NCBI GenBank assembly: GCA_964476245.1
Contig: CAYYYW010000002.1
Coordinates: forward strand, 1 to 64,000
Direction of reading: 5' to 3'
Source: CAYYYW01 sp964476245
Lineage (GTDB): Bacteria > Patescibacteriota > Microgenomatia > UBA1406 > HO2-37-13b
Length of the DNA stretch: 64,000 nt
The notes under the pieces were generated by a model. That model made no database searches. It worked only from the letters and a program-made list of their open reading frames with translations, and was not told the DNA's origin. Each line of letters starts with the position of its first letter. The stretch's first letter is position 1. A program made the position numbers and the translations under genes. Shown one piece after another: positions 7,082 through 15,245 of the stretch.

Positions 7082-8644
7082 ATGTTTAAATCTATCAAAC
7101 CTTCTTCAAAAAATTTAATTTTTTATTCAATCTTTTTTATCATTATTACCGCCGCGTTTTTAGTCCGTGTTTGGGATCTTGGCAAAAACCCTGCCGGTTT
7201 TTTTTGCGATGAGGCCAGTATTGGCTATAATGCTTATTCTATTTTAAAAACAGGCAAAGACGAATGGGGAATAAAATTACCCATTTTTTTTAAAGCTTTC
7301 GGAGAGTATAAAAACCCGCTTGATATCTATTTTACAATTCCCTTTGTGGCTATTTTTGGCCTAAATGAATTCGCGGTAAGATTCACTTCGGTGTTTTTTT
7401 CTTTATTAAGCCTTGTTCTGGTTTTTTTTATAGGCAAAAAAATGAAAGACAAAGTCTCCGGACTAATCCTAATGTTTATTTTAGCTATCAATCCTTGGCA
7501 TATTCATTTAAGCAGAATCAATCTTGAGGGTTTTCAAATCTTGCTATTTTTATTATTAATTTCAATATTTTTTCTTTTAAGATTTTACAAACATAATAAA
7601 GCTGTTGATTTAGTTTTGTTCTCCCTCTTTTCTTCTCTTGCCAGCTATTCTTATTTCCCCGCCCGCATAATTATGCCGCTTTTTTTTATCGTCATTATTT
7701 TTTCTGTCCTTTTCAAAAAAATATATTTTTCGCCCGAGGTAGCCACGGCCGTCTTAATTTATATTGTTGTTTCTCTGCCGCTGATTTTTCATTTAACTTT
7801 ACCCCAAGGCTTAAACCGCTGGCAGCAGGTTTCTGTTTTTAATCAAAAAAAAATTAATCCGATTAAAAAAATTGCCACCTCTTATCTCCTTCATTTTTCG
7901 CCTGACTTTCTATTTCTAAAAGGAGATATCGACATGCCCGGCCAAGACGTCACTAGACACTCTATCCGCGGAATTGGTGAATTTTATTTATGGCAATTAC
8001 CATTTATTATTTTGGGGGCTTATTATTTAATAATTAAAAAGTCTAAATTTTCCTTACCCATCTTTTTGCTTTTAATCTTGTATCCTCTTCCTTCATCGTT
8101 AACCATTAATGTTTCACCCCAAGCAACCAGATCAATTACCGGCATTGTTCCTTTCACGTTCTTGACTGCTTTTGGCGTTGATTGTTTTTTATATCAGCTA
8201 AATAAAATTAATCACTCAATAAGATTAATTGTTTTGTTTTTGCTTTCTTTTGTGGTTGTGTTTTCGTTTGTCAACTTCGTTCATCTATTAAAAAAGTACC
8301 CGCTTTATTCGTCTGATTCTTGGGGTTGGCAATACGGACCAAAAGAAACCATGAATTATTTCCTGTCCAAAAAAGATAATTATGACGAATTTTACATGGC
8401 GGTTTCTTTTAACGGCCCAAAAATCTTTCTAAAGTTTTACGATCCTGATAATTTATGCCAGAATAAATGCAAGATGGGTGACTTATTACTAACGCCCGAG
8501 ATATATACCTCTTCCAAACGTCAATTATTTTCCTTAAGCCCTACAAGGCTAAAAAAATTGAAATTTAAAGATAAATTTAAGATAAAAAAAACCATCTATT
8601 ACCCCAACGGCAAAGAGGCGTTTTTGATTGGCGAGCTTTATTAA
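7082..8644 (+). CDS. GT-C membrane glycosyltransferase (PMT/ArnT-like)
   Basis: 520-aa polytopic membrane glycosyltransferase of the GT-C fold, using a polyprenyl-phosphate sugar on the outer face of the membrane. The start at 7082 (MFKSIKPSSKNL) is preferred over an upstream in-frame ATG at 7040 that lies inside the toxin gene. RVWDLGKNPAGFFCDEAS near residues 29-46 carries the acidic D43-E44 pair typical of the first external loop. A second loop has the motif GRDSHGE-like KTGKDEWGIK. The C-terminal extracellular part has a CQNKCKMGDLL Cys pair. It is a same-length paralogue of the next gene on the opposite strand; the two are convergent. Confidence 0.8.
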   Translation: MFKSIKPSSKNLIFYSIFFIIITAAFLVRVWDLGKNPAGFFCDEASIGYNAYSILKTGKDEWGIKLPIFFKAFGEYKNPLDIYFTIPFVAIFGLNEFAVRFTSVFFSLLSLVLVFFIGKKMKDKVSGLILMFILAINPWHIHLSRINLEGFQILLFLLLISIFFLLRFYKHNKAVDLVLFSLFSSLASYSYFPARIIMPLFFIVIIFSVLFKKIYFSPEVATAVLIYIVVSLPLIFHLTLPQGLNRWQQVSVFNQKKINPIKKIATSYLLHFSPDFLFLKGDIDMPGQDVTRHSIRGIGEFYLWQLPFIILGAYYLIIKKSKFSLPIFLLLILYPLPSSLTINVSPQATRSITGIVPFTFLTAFGVDCFLYQLNKINHSIRLIVLFLLSFVVVFSFVNFVHLLKKYPLYSSDSWGWQYGPKETMNYFLSKKDNYDEFYMAVSFNGPKIFLKFYDPDNLCQNKCKMGDLLLTPEIYTSSKRQLFSLSPTRLKKLKFKDKFKIKKTIYYPNGKEAFLIGELY

Positions 8645-8679
8645 TTTAATAAATATGATAAAAAAATTTTGCTATTATA

Positions 8680-10242
8680 CTATTCTTGTCGTGATAGATC
8701 TCCCAAACTGCCGATAAGGAAAGCAATTTTCCCATCGGGATAAAAGATTTTCTTTTTTATTAAAAAAAGGTTCTTAAAACTTGATTTGTCTAAGTATTCT
8801 GGGCTCAAGGAAAATAGCTGTTGCCTTGATAACTCAACAATTTCGGGCGCCCGCCAAAAGTCAGCTATTTTACATTTGTTCTTGCAAGTATTCTTAGGAT
8901 CGTAGAATTTCAAAAAAATCTGGCCCTCATTAAATTCACCGCTCATATAAAGATCGTCATAAGAATCCTTAACCTGCAAAAAATATCTCATAATCTCTCT
9001 TGGACCATATTGCCATCCCCAGAAATCAGCGGTCTTTAGAGCGTGAACACGAAGATAAAAATGATAGAAGGAAAAAAAATTAATAATTAGCACCGAAAAA
9101 ATTGCCGTCAAAGACAAAATCTTTATAACAGTAATTTTAAAGCGGGCGATTTTTGCCAAGATTAAATCAAGGCCAAGGGCAGTCAAAAGAGAAAACAACC
9201 CAACACCGATCATTGCCCGATTAGTGCTAATTATGGAAGTAAAAGCTCCGCTTAACGGATACACCAGCATCCACAAAAAAATTATCTTTTTTTTTAATAA
9301 AGGGATCCTTTTGCTGATAAAAAACCAGATTGTGCCGATAAGCAAAAAGGGTAAGGTGGTAATCAACAAAGGGCTAAGGCCTAAAGAAAAATGGCGATTA
9401 TTAGGAGCGTTGGGGTCTCCGTTAAAAAAAAGAAAGACTGGCGAATAATGATAAAAGTAGTTTTGCAACATTTTTAAAATTATTTCCTTTATCGATGAGT
9501 CGTTAGTAAAAATAGAAACCTGGTTATACCTAATTAATCCCTGACCGGAAAAGATATGTAAGATAGATGGAAAAGAGATGATAAGAAAAGAAGACAAGCT
9601 AATAAAAAAAATCTTTTTGTCGGCCAAAAGACGTTTCCTGCTTATGATAATTAGAGCGACTAAAAACACCAAAACAATCAATTTTGCCGGATTGTAGGTA
9701 TAAAAAGTCAATCCCCAGAAAATACATGAAACAAGAAAATATCTTGCCCGCTTTATACCTTTTAACCAAAAAAATAATGATAAGAGGAAAAAAACAAAAT
9801 AGCAATTGTACTCGAAACCTGTTCGGCTATAATGCAACGACCAAGGAGCCAGCGCCAACATCAACGCTGAAATCAGCCCAATTCTTTTTGAAAGAAGCCG
9901 ACTGGCTAATAGATAAATTAAAAATACACTAACCACTCCGTATAAGACCGAAGTTAAACGAACGCTGGTTTCACTTAAACCTAAAAGTAAAATTGGTAAG
10001 ATCTCTGAATAAGTCTGAAACGGCGGAGTGTATTCACTAAAAACCTTAAAAAAGATTGGGAAACGCTCGCCATGACTATCGCGGCCGGTAGTGGTCAACG
10101 AGTAAGCGTCCACCCCTCTGATTGCCTCATCACAAAAAAAACCGGGCGGCACATTCTGGATTTGATACAAACGAATTGCAAAGGCAAAAGCAACAATTAA
10201 AACAATTAAGAATAAGGAATTAAAAGATTCTTTATTACTCAT
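8680..10242 (-). CDS. GT-C membrane glycosyltransferase, paralogue of 7082-8644
   Basis: 520-aa GT-C transferase with RLYQIQNVPPGFFCDEAI near residues 24-41 (acidic D38-E39) and about ten hydrophobic helices. It aligns along its length with the convergent neighbour: WGWQYGPREIMRYFL, FLKFYDPKNTCKNKCK and QQLFSLSPEYL have direct counterparts there. The two genes therefore arose by duplication with inversion. It is translationally coupled to the upstream gene through a 4-nt overlap at 10239-10242. Acceptor unknown; protein or envelope glycan is plausible. Confidence 0.8.
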   Translation of the reverse strand: MSNKESFNSLFLIVLIVAFAFAIRLYQIQNVPPGFFCDEAIRGVDAYSLTTTGRDSHGERFPIFFKVFSEYTPPFQTYSEILPILLLGLSETSVRLTSVLYGVVSVFLIYLLASRLLSKRIGLISALMLALAPWSLHYSRTGFEYNCYFVFFLLSLFFWLKGIKRARYFLVSCIFWGLTFYTYNPAKLIVLVFLVALIIISRKRLLADKKIFFISLSSFLIISFPSILHIFSGQGLIRYNQVSIFTNDSSIKEIILKMLQNYFYHYSPVFLFFNGDPNAPNNRHFSLGLSPLLITTLPFLLIGTIWFFISKRIPLLKKKIIFLWMLVYPLSGAFTSIISTNRAMIGVGLFSLLTALGLDLILAKIARFKITVIKILSLTAIFSVLIINFFSFYHFYLRVHALKTADFWGWQYGPREIMRYFLQVKDSYDDLYMSGEFNEGQIFLKFYDPKNTCKNKCKIADFWRAPEIVELSRQQLFSLSPEYLDKSSFKNLFLIKKKIFYPDGKIAFLIGSLGDLSRQE

Positions 10243-12413
10243 AATTTTAAAAATTGCCCCTCTTGGTAAAGATAAAAATGCCTGTTCGGAAAAAAAGTTT
10301 TAAGTAAATCGTTTGGTAAAGGCGGCAAATTGTTAGTTACGTTGTTAATCCCTTGATCGCGAGTAAAGATAACTGGTTCATCCAAGAAGGGATTTTGTTT
10401 GATAAAAAAACGACCGTAGGCATTCCAACTCCCTATGCTCGGAACAAAAACAACAGCCGGAGTCTTAAGAGGCGGAATTTTTACTGACTCTATTCCGTTA
10501 AATCCCTTAAAACTTGGAATAATCATAAAAGTACTCACTGCTCCGTATATAAATAAAATAAAGAGAATTAAAAAAGGAGAAAATCTAGCCATCCGGAATT
10601 TTTTTTGAGGGAAAAAATCAACGATACTTTCTGCTCCCATAACGGTTAATAAAGGAATTATCCAAGATACTTCAAACCAGAAACGCGGCCCCATAAATGT
10701 TCCTTCGTTGAAGTAAACAAAATATAAAACTACTTGAGCAATAAAAAGACTTATCAACAGAAATGCCTTTTTTCGAAATTTACCAACAAAGATAAAAGGT
10801 ATAAACGAAAAAGTGAAAAAAGCTGGCCAGCGATAAAGCATATCTAAAAGAGAACATGCATTAAAGGTTAAGTTTTTAAAGGCGTCTGTTAAGGTAAAGG
10901 CAGCGCCCCACTCCACGCCTCGCATGCCAAAACCTAACTGGTTAAAAGGAGAATAAACATTGTGGGGTAAAACTAAAGGATTGCCGGTTAATTTAAAATT
11001 GTAATAGGCATTAATTAAGACAAAAAGGCCCACTAGCGCTCCACCACCGATGGCCGGGTAAATATTTTTTAATCCCTGCTTAAAAAGAAGTATAAAAAAG
11101 AGCAATCCTAAAAGAAAAGCATTCTGTGGTCTAATTAATAAGAGAAAACCTAAAGCAAACCCAAGCAAGAGCCAAAAAAACGTCTTGGCCGGTTTCTGGT
11201 CGATTTTAGTGTAAGTATAGGTCGCTAGCAGAGTGAAGAATAGGGCCGAGGGGTGGCTTAAAAAACTGGCTGAGATTAATAAAAAGAAAGGAGAAACGAC
11301 AAAGAGTAACGACGCAAAAATAGCTAAAGTTTTTGAAGTGATCTGCTTAGCCAACAAAAGAAAAAGATACACATTAAAAAGAGAAATTATCGGATTGACA
11401 AGATGAGGTCGATTAAAAATAACCCCCAAGCTCAAAATAAAAGAGGTCCCCGGAGGAAAAGCACTATACCATTTCCCGTTGTTCACAATAAATTCCTGGT
11501 CAAAAAATCGACGCAAATTACCAGGTAAGGATTCAAGGAATAGCTTTCCCCGGGAGAAAATTTGGGCTTGAAAAAAATAGGCTGCCTCATCCTGACTGTG
11601 TGGTATTTTCTCAAGAACGGCGATTGAAAGTAAGGCGGTGGCCACAAAAACAAAAACGTAAATTAAAACAGCAATTGTCTGAAAGTTGTCCGAAAAGAAA
11701 GACAACGCGACGGTTTTTTTGGGTAGAATTTTTATAAGAAGAAGGGTAAATCCTAAAATTAAAAAAACCCCAATAAAAGTTTTTGCCAGTATGCTAATCA
11801 AGGTGCTTAAATAGTAAACAGAGGAATTATTAACAGGATTTTGAAAAGCAATTACTCTACCATCAAAATTAAGGTTACCATCGTGATGAAATTTAGGTCG
11901 CATCCACAAGACTAATGTTTTTTGCGAGGAAGTTTTCAAGGTTAATTCAGCCTCATTTAAATTCCAAGCATAAAAGATAATTTTTTTAACCGGGAAGTTT
12001 TTCAACTTAAACTGTTGGTTAAATTTCGGACCATGGTCGTTAAAAAAAATTTTTGCAGCCCAGGGCTGACGACTAAAACTAAATTGAGATTTAAAGTAAT
12101 TAGCAAGAGTAAAATCTTTAGGGTTTGTTAAAAAAAATAATTGACTATTGTTGTTTTGGTAGATAACCTCTATTTTTTGCTTTTTAAAAGGCAGCACCCA
12201 AAATGAGTCTTGATCATTATCAAGGTTAAGAGCAAGTGAAGAAAAACGATTGATATTTTCCTCTAGCTCCGCGAGTGGTTTTTGACCTTCCCAGACGGTC
12301 AATTTTCCTGAATCTATTCCAAGCTTAACTTTTATTGGCCTTCCTACAGTCAACCAAAGAAAAGAAAATAAAAAGAGGAAAAAGAAAAAGAACTTATATT
12401 TTAAATATTTCAT
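10239..12413 (-). CDS. Large GT-C membrane glycosyltransferase-like protein
   Basis: 724-aa polytopic protein. An N-terminal helix leads into an extracellular domain of roughly 200 residues, then about ten hydrophobic helices. The loop IPHSQDEAAYFFQAQIFSRG has the acidic DE motif of GT-C transferases, and GNNGKWYSAFPPGTS is the typical next loop. It belongs with the broad Dol-P-Man transferase-like group; substrate unknown. It overlaps the downstream GT-C gene by 4 nt and is probably cotranscribed. The 116-bp gap upstream holds only a 31-codon open frame (12420-12515) that I cannot support. Confidence 0.7.
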   Translation of the reverse strand: MKYLKYKFFFFFLFLFSFLWLTVGRPIKVKLGIDSGKLTVWEGQKPLAELEENINRFSSLALNLDNDQDSFWVLPFKKQKIEVIYQNNNSQLFFLTNPKDFTLANYFKSQFSFSRQPWAAKIFFNDHGPKFNQQFKLKNFPVKKIIFYAWNLNEAELTLKTSSQKTLVLWMRPKFHHDGNLNFDGRVIAFQNPVNNSSVYYLSTLISILAKTFIGVFLILGFTLLLIKILPKKTVALSFFSDNFQTIAVLIYVFVFVATALLSIAVLEKIPHSQDEAAYFFQAQIFSRGKLFLESLPGNLRRFFDQEFIVNNGKWYSAFPPGTSFILSLGVIFNRPHLVNPIISLFNVYLFLLLAKQITSKTLAIFASLLFVVSPFFLLISASFLSHPSALFFTLLATYTYTKIDQKPAKTFFWLLLGFALGFLLLIRPQNAFLLGLLFFILLFKQGLKNIYPAIGGGALVGLFVLINAYYNFKLTGNPLVLPHNVYSPFNQLGFGMRGVEWGAAFTLTDAFKNLTFNACSLLDMLYRWPAFFTFSFIPFIFVGKFRKKAFLLISLFIAQVVLYFVYFNEGTFMGPRFWFEVSWIIPLLTVMGAESIVDFFPQKKFRMARFSPFLILFILFIYGAVSTFMIIPSFKGFNGIESVKIPPLKTPAVVFVPSIGSWNAYGRFFIKQNPFLDEPVIFTRDQGINNVTNNLPPLPNDLLKTFFPNRHFYLYQEGQFLKL

Positions 12414-12529
12414 TATAAATTATGTCTTTTTTATAACTCTTAGCTTGCTTAAACCTAGGAACATTAATGTGACAATCTCTTTTTTACTCATCATGTTTTC
12501 ACCCATCAACTCCATAAATAAAAAATTCT

Positions 12530-14323
12530 TCATATTTTCTTAAACACCATTGCCTTCGGGTGATCGTAAACAGTAAAAGATTCATCAGCTGACTGATCGT
12601 TCACGTGGAACGTGTAACGTAGAACGTCTAACGTTGGATATACGACGAATTCGGCGACTTTTTTATAAGAGATTCCTCCCCCGACTTTCGTCGTGGTCGG
12701 AATGACGGGGAGAGAGTTAAATAACTTTCTATAATATTCGGCCGTTTTGGGATAGCAGGATTTGTATTTTTGACAGTCAGCTAATTTTTGTAAAGGCACA
12801 TAAAGGCGGTTTGAAGCGATGATAATATAATCAGCCTGCTCAATTCGTGGATTGACTAAGGCACTCCACTTAACCCAATCATCCGGCCTCTCATAAAGAG
12901 GCAACTCAACGTATTTATATCGTCCATTATCAAATAATGGCACCCGATCATCCCAATGTTCCACTGCCAAGGTTGAGCCGGCCGGAATATTTTCTAAAAT
13001 CCACTCCGTGGCCGCAATCCGCGTGTGTTTTTGAGAGTAAATGTTAACAAATAGCAGAGTCCAAATCATTGCTAGTGTCATTCCCACGAAAGTGGGAATC
13101 CAGTGGTAATATTTTATAGATTCCTGCTGGAGTTTACCCCGCCTTTGGCGGGGCAGGAATGACATTTTTTGAACTTGGTGTAATCCAAATCCTGCCATTA
13201 TTGCCAAAAACGGATAAATCGGCAGCATATAGCGCATAAACTTAACGGCCGAACGACCAATGATAATGAAATATAAAAAATAAAATATAAAGAATAAAAA
13301 ATATCTGACGTCATTCTGACCCCGCCTTTGGCGGGGGAAGAATCTAGTGAAATGTTTTATTACGCCCCGACGTAACGTCGGGACTAGATCCTTCGCTTCG
13401 CTCAGGATGACTCCATGGGTCCTGATCTGATATAAAACTGACAAAAAACCGACCAGGCTTAAAATCGAAATAATCGGTCCCAATCCCCACCAAAAAATAT
13501 TCTTTAAATAATATAAGTAAGGAATCGTTCCGACGTATTGAAGCGTGTACGGAAAAATATATGGATCCGAGTTCATTCTAATTTGAGCTAAGACATCAGA
13601 AAGAAATCTCTTGTGTTCTATAAAGGCATAAGGCATGAAAAGGAAGTTAAAAGTTAAAAATGAAACCCCGAAGCAGAATAAATTCGCTACAGGGCGAGAG
13701 TTAAAAATTAAAAGAGCCAAAATTATTATTGGAAAAAAAATTATTGCGGTAACTTTCGTGGCCATCATAGCGGCAAAGATTACTCCAATCAAAACAATTA
13801 GTCTCCACCGGTAATTATTATCTATACCACGATCGTGACTAAGATAATGTAAAAGAAGATAGAATAGAAAAGTAACAAAGGTGGTGAGGAAAACATCAAC
13901 GACAAAAAAATGAGAATTTTGGATGGGGAAAAAAGCAATGGCATAGAAAAATGAAGAAAAAAGGGCCAAGCGGGAATCTCTATTAAACAATAATAAACAA
14001 ATCTTATAAACCAAGCATATCGTCATCAAGTCAAAAACTATTGACAACATCCTTCCTGCGTAAAGCATGCCATTATAGTTTGAAAAGTGGGAACCAAACA
14101 GCAAATCAACCAATTGAGTAACCCCTTTTAAAAGATAAACAGGCAAGGAGCCGTAATTAAAAAAGTCAGGATTAAGCTGATTGAAAAAATGAAGACGATC
14201 GGCCACCATGATCAGCATCCGCTCGTCCGGGTGAAGATGAAAACCATTATCCCAATTAATGCCATATATACGCAAAATAAAACCTAGAGCTAAAATGAGA
14301 AGGAAAAACGCCTTGTTTTTCAT
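12530..14323 (-). CDS. GT-C membrane glycosyltransferase with several repeat insertions
   Basis: GT39/GT-C type transferase, 597 aa from the ATG at 14323 (MKNKAFFLLILALGFILRIY). A longer in-frame start at 14380 overlaps the preceding gene and a hairpin, so I prefer the internal one. NGFHLHPDERMLIMVADRL carries the acidic motif. At least four hydrophilic stretches are translated repeat DNA, not family sequence: GVILSEAKDLVPTLRRG and FPRQRRGQND (about 13312-13425), SFLPRQRRGKLQQ with WIPTFVGMT (13075-13165), VIPTTTKVGGG (12680-12712) and DVLRYTFHVN (12600-12655). All fall outside hydrophobic helices. Function is probably retained because the frame stays open, but this is inference. Confidence 0.75.
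   Translation of the reverse strand: MKNKAFFLLILALGFILRIYGINWDNGFHLHPDERMLIMVADRLHFFNQLNPDFFNYGSLPVYLLKGVTQLVDLLFGSHFSNYNGMLYAGRMLSIVFDLMTICLVYKICLLLFNRDSRLALFSSFFYAIAFFPIQNSHFFVVDVFLTTFVTFLFYLLLHYLSHDRGIDNNYRWRLIVLIGVIFAAMMATKVTAIIFFPIIILALLIFNSRPVANLFCFGVSFLTFNFLFMPYAFIEHKRFLSDVLAQIRMNSDPYIFPYTLQYVGTIPYLYYLKNIFWWGLGPIISILSLVGFLSVLYQIRTHGVILSEAKDLVPTLRRGVIKHFTRFFPRQRRGQNDVRYFLFFIFYFLYFIIIGRSAVKFMRYMLPIYPFLAIMAGFGLHQVQKMSFLPRQRRGKLQQESIKYYHWIPTFVGMTLAMIWTLLFVNIYSQKHTRIAATEWILENIPAGSTLAVEHWDDRVPLFDNGRYKYVELPLYERPDDWVKWSALVNPRIEQADYIIIASNRLYVPLQKLADCQKYKSCYPKTAEYYRKLFNSLPVIPTTTKVGGGISYKKVAEFVVYPTLDVLRYTFHVNDQSADESFTVYDHPKAMVFKKI
13075..13165. repeat. Palindromic repeat cluster inside GT-C gene
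   Basis: Two hairpins: ATTCCCACGAAAGTGGGAAT (13081-13100 region) and CCCCGCCTTTGGCGGGG (about 13137-13153), joined by a TAGATTCCTGCTGGAG stretch. The same CCCCGCC/GGCGGAG module with GATTCCCGCTGGAGTTTA recurs between genes at about 33771-33820. Confidence 0.8.
13312..13425. repeat. Second palindromic repeat cluster inside GT-C gene
   Basis: Contains CCCCGCCTTTGGCGGGGG, the dyad CCCGACGTAACGTCGGG and GATCCTTCGCTTCGCTCAGG. The CGACGTTACGTCG dyad recurs in the putative glmS ribozyme at 57958-57976. Confidence 0.8.
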
Positions 14324-14331
14324 TATTATAA

Positions 14332-14360
14332 TGAAGACTGTTTTTATTAAAGACAGTCTT
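14332..14360. repeat. Hairpin just before the GT-C start codon
   Basis: GAAGACTGT/ACAGTCTTC, 9-bp arms with an 11-nt loop, between the reductase stop (14367) and the preferred ATG (14323). No T-run follows, so it is more likely a translational or processing signal than a terminator. Confidence 0.5.
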
Positions 14361-14366
14361 CTAAAA

Positions 14367-15119
14367 CTAGAATTTCTCAAAAAAAATATTTTCTTTTTTT
14401 GTTCCTTTTTCTTGTAAAAATGTTACCATCGAAGAAACCATATCACGACCACCACAAAGATAATAGTCGCAGTCGGTTAAATCTGTTAGAATCGGTTGGG
14501 CTAGTTTTTGCTGTTTCAACTGACTATGACTAACCATAACTGATTCAAACCCGTTCGTAACATGTCCCAGCATAAAATAACGACTATCTAAGCCTGCTAA
14601 GTCTTTTTCTCGCGAAAGACAGATTTTGAATTGGAAATTGACATTTTCTTGAGCTAGTTTTTTAAGTTCATCAAAAAAATAAACATCTTTTCTTGTCTTT
14701 AACCCCCAAAACAAATAAGACTTTTGACTTTTGACTTTTGACTTTTGACTTGTAATCATGCTTTTTGTCGGTGCGATCCCTGTCCCAGTTGCCAAAAATA
14801 TCTTTGGTTTATTATTTTCTTTCAAAGTGAACATCCCAGCTGGGCCTTGAAAATTAACAGAGTCTCCCACTTTTAAATTATTAAGGTAGGTTGAGCCCAA
14901 ACCACCGGTGACAATCTCCACCACCAGCTCAAAATATTCTTTGATCGAATTTGAAGAACAAATAGAATAAAGACGGGGTTGGTCTTCAATTTTTAAAATC
15001 AGATATTGACCGGATTTGAAGTTTATTTCTTTTGGTTCAAGCAATTGGAAACGAAAAAGAAAGACGTTGGCAGTCAGCGATGTTTTTTCGGTAAGAATTG
15101 TTTTATAAGCGTTAAGCAT
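14367..15119 (-). CDS. FAD/NAD(P)H oxidoreductase of the ferredoxin reductase family
   Basis: 250-aa FNR-type flavoprotein that would move electrons between NAD(P)H and a small redox partner. The FAD domain shows PRLYSICSS (RxYS flavin motif, near residue 50) and VGDSVNFQGPAG. The NAD(P) domain shows FLATGTGIAPTKSM and the C-terminal CDYYLCGGRDMVSSM, ending FFEKF. A (TGACTTT)n repeat at 14719-14751 encodes the low-complexity SQKSKVKSQKS between the two NAD(P) motifs. No ferredoxin is adjacent; the partner is unknown. It ends 44 nt before the preferred start of the GT-C gene. Confidence 0.8.
   Translation of the reverse strand: MLNAYKTILTEKTSLTANVFLFRFQLLEPKEINFKSGQYLILKIEDQPRLYSICSSNSIKEYFELVVEIVTGGLGSTYLNNLKVGDSVNFQGPAGMFTLKENNKPKIFLATGTGIAPTKSMITSQKSKVKSQKSYLFWGLKTRKDVYFFDELKKLAQENVNFQFKICLSREKDLAGLDSRYFMLGHVTNGFESVMVSHSQLKQQKLAQPILTDLTDCDYYLCGGRDMVSSMVTFLQEKGTKKENIFFEKF
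14719..14751. repeat. (TGACTTT)n tandem repeat inside reductase
   Basis: Four to five copies of the 7-bp unit TTTTGAC, encoding Lys/Ser/Gln-rich sequence in a surface loop. Confidence 0.85.
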
Positions 15120-15122
15120 TTA

Positions 15123-15243
15123 AATAATTTCTAATTATTCTAATTAACCTAAATAATTTCCGATGTCCAATTTCCCAAATCTTTATTTGGATATTGGAGT
15201 TTAGGACTTAATTAGAAATTAGGTTAATTAGGAATTAGGTTAA
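15123..15243. repeat. AT-rich inverted/direct repeat between ATPase and reductase genes
   Basis: Arms TCTAATTAACCTAA and TTAGGTTAATTAGGA flank an inner dyad CCAATTTCCCAAAT/ATTTGGATATTGG; AATTAGGTTAATT is also repeated directly at the right end. The function is unknown; it is probably a repeat unit. Confidence 0.55.
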
Positions 15244-15245
15244 TT

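Noticed and set aside
12420..12515. 31-codon frame between two GT-C genes
   Set aside because: No family, no promoter, and length within chance expectation.
13075..13425. A CRISPR array in the hairpin-rich part of the GT-C gene
   Set aside because: Repeat units are palindromes of several kinds without regular spacing, there are no spacers of even length, and no cas genes are near.
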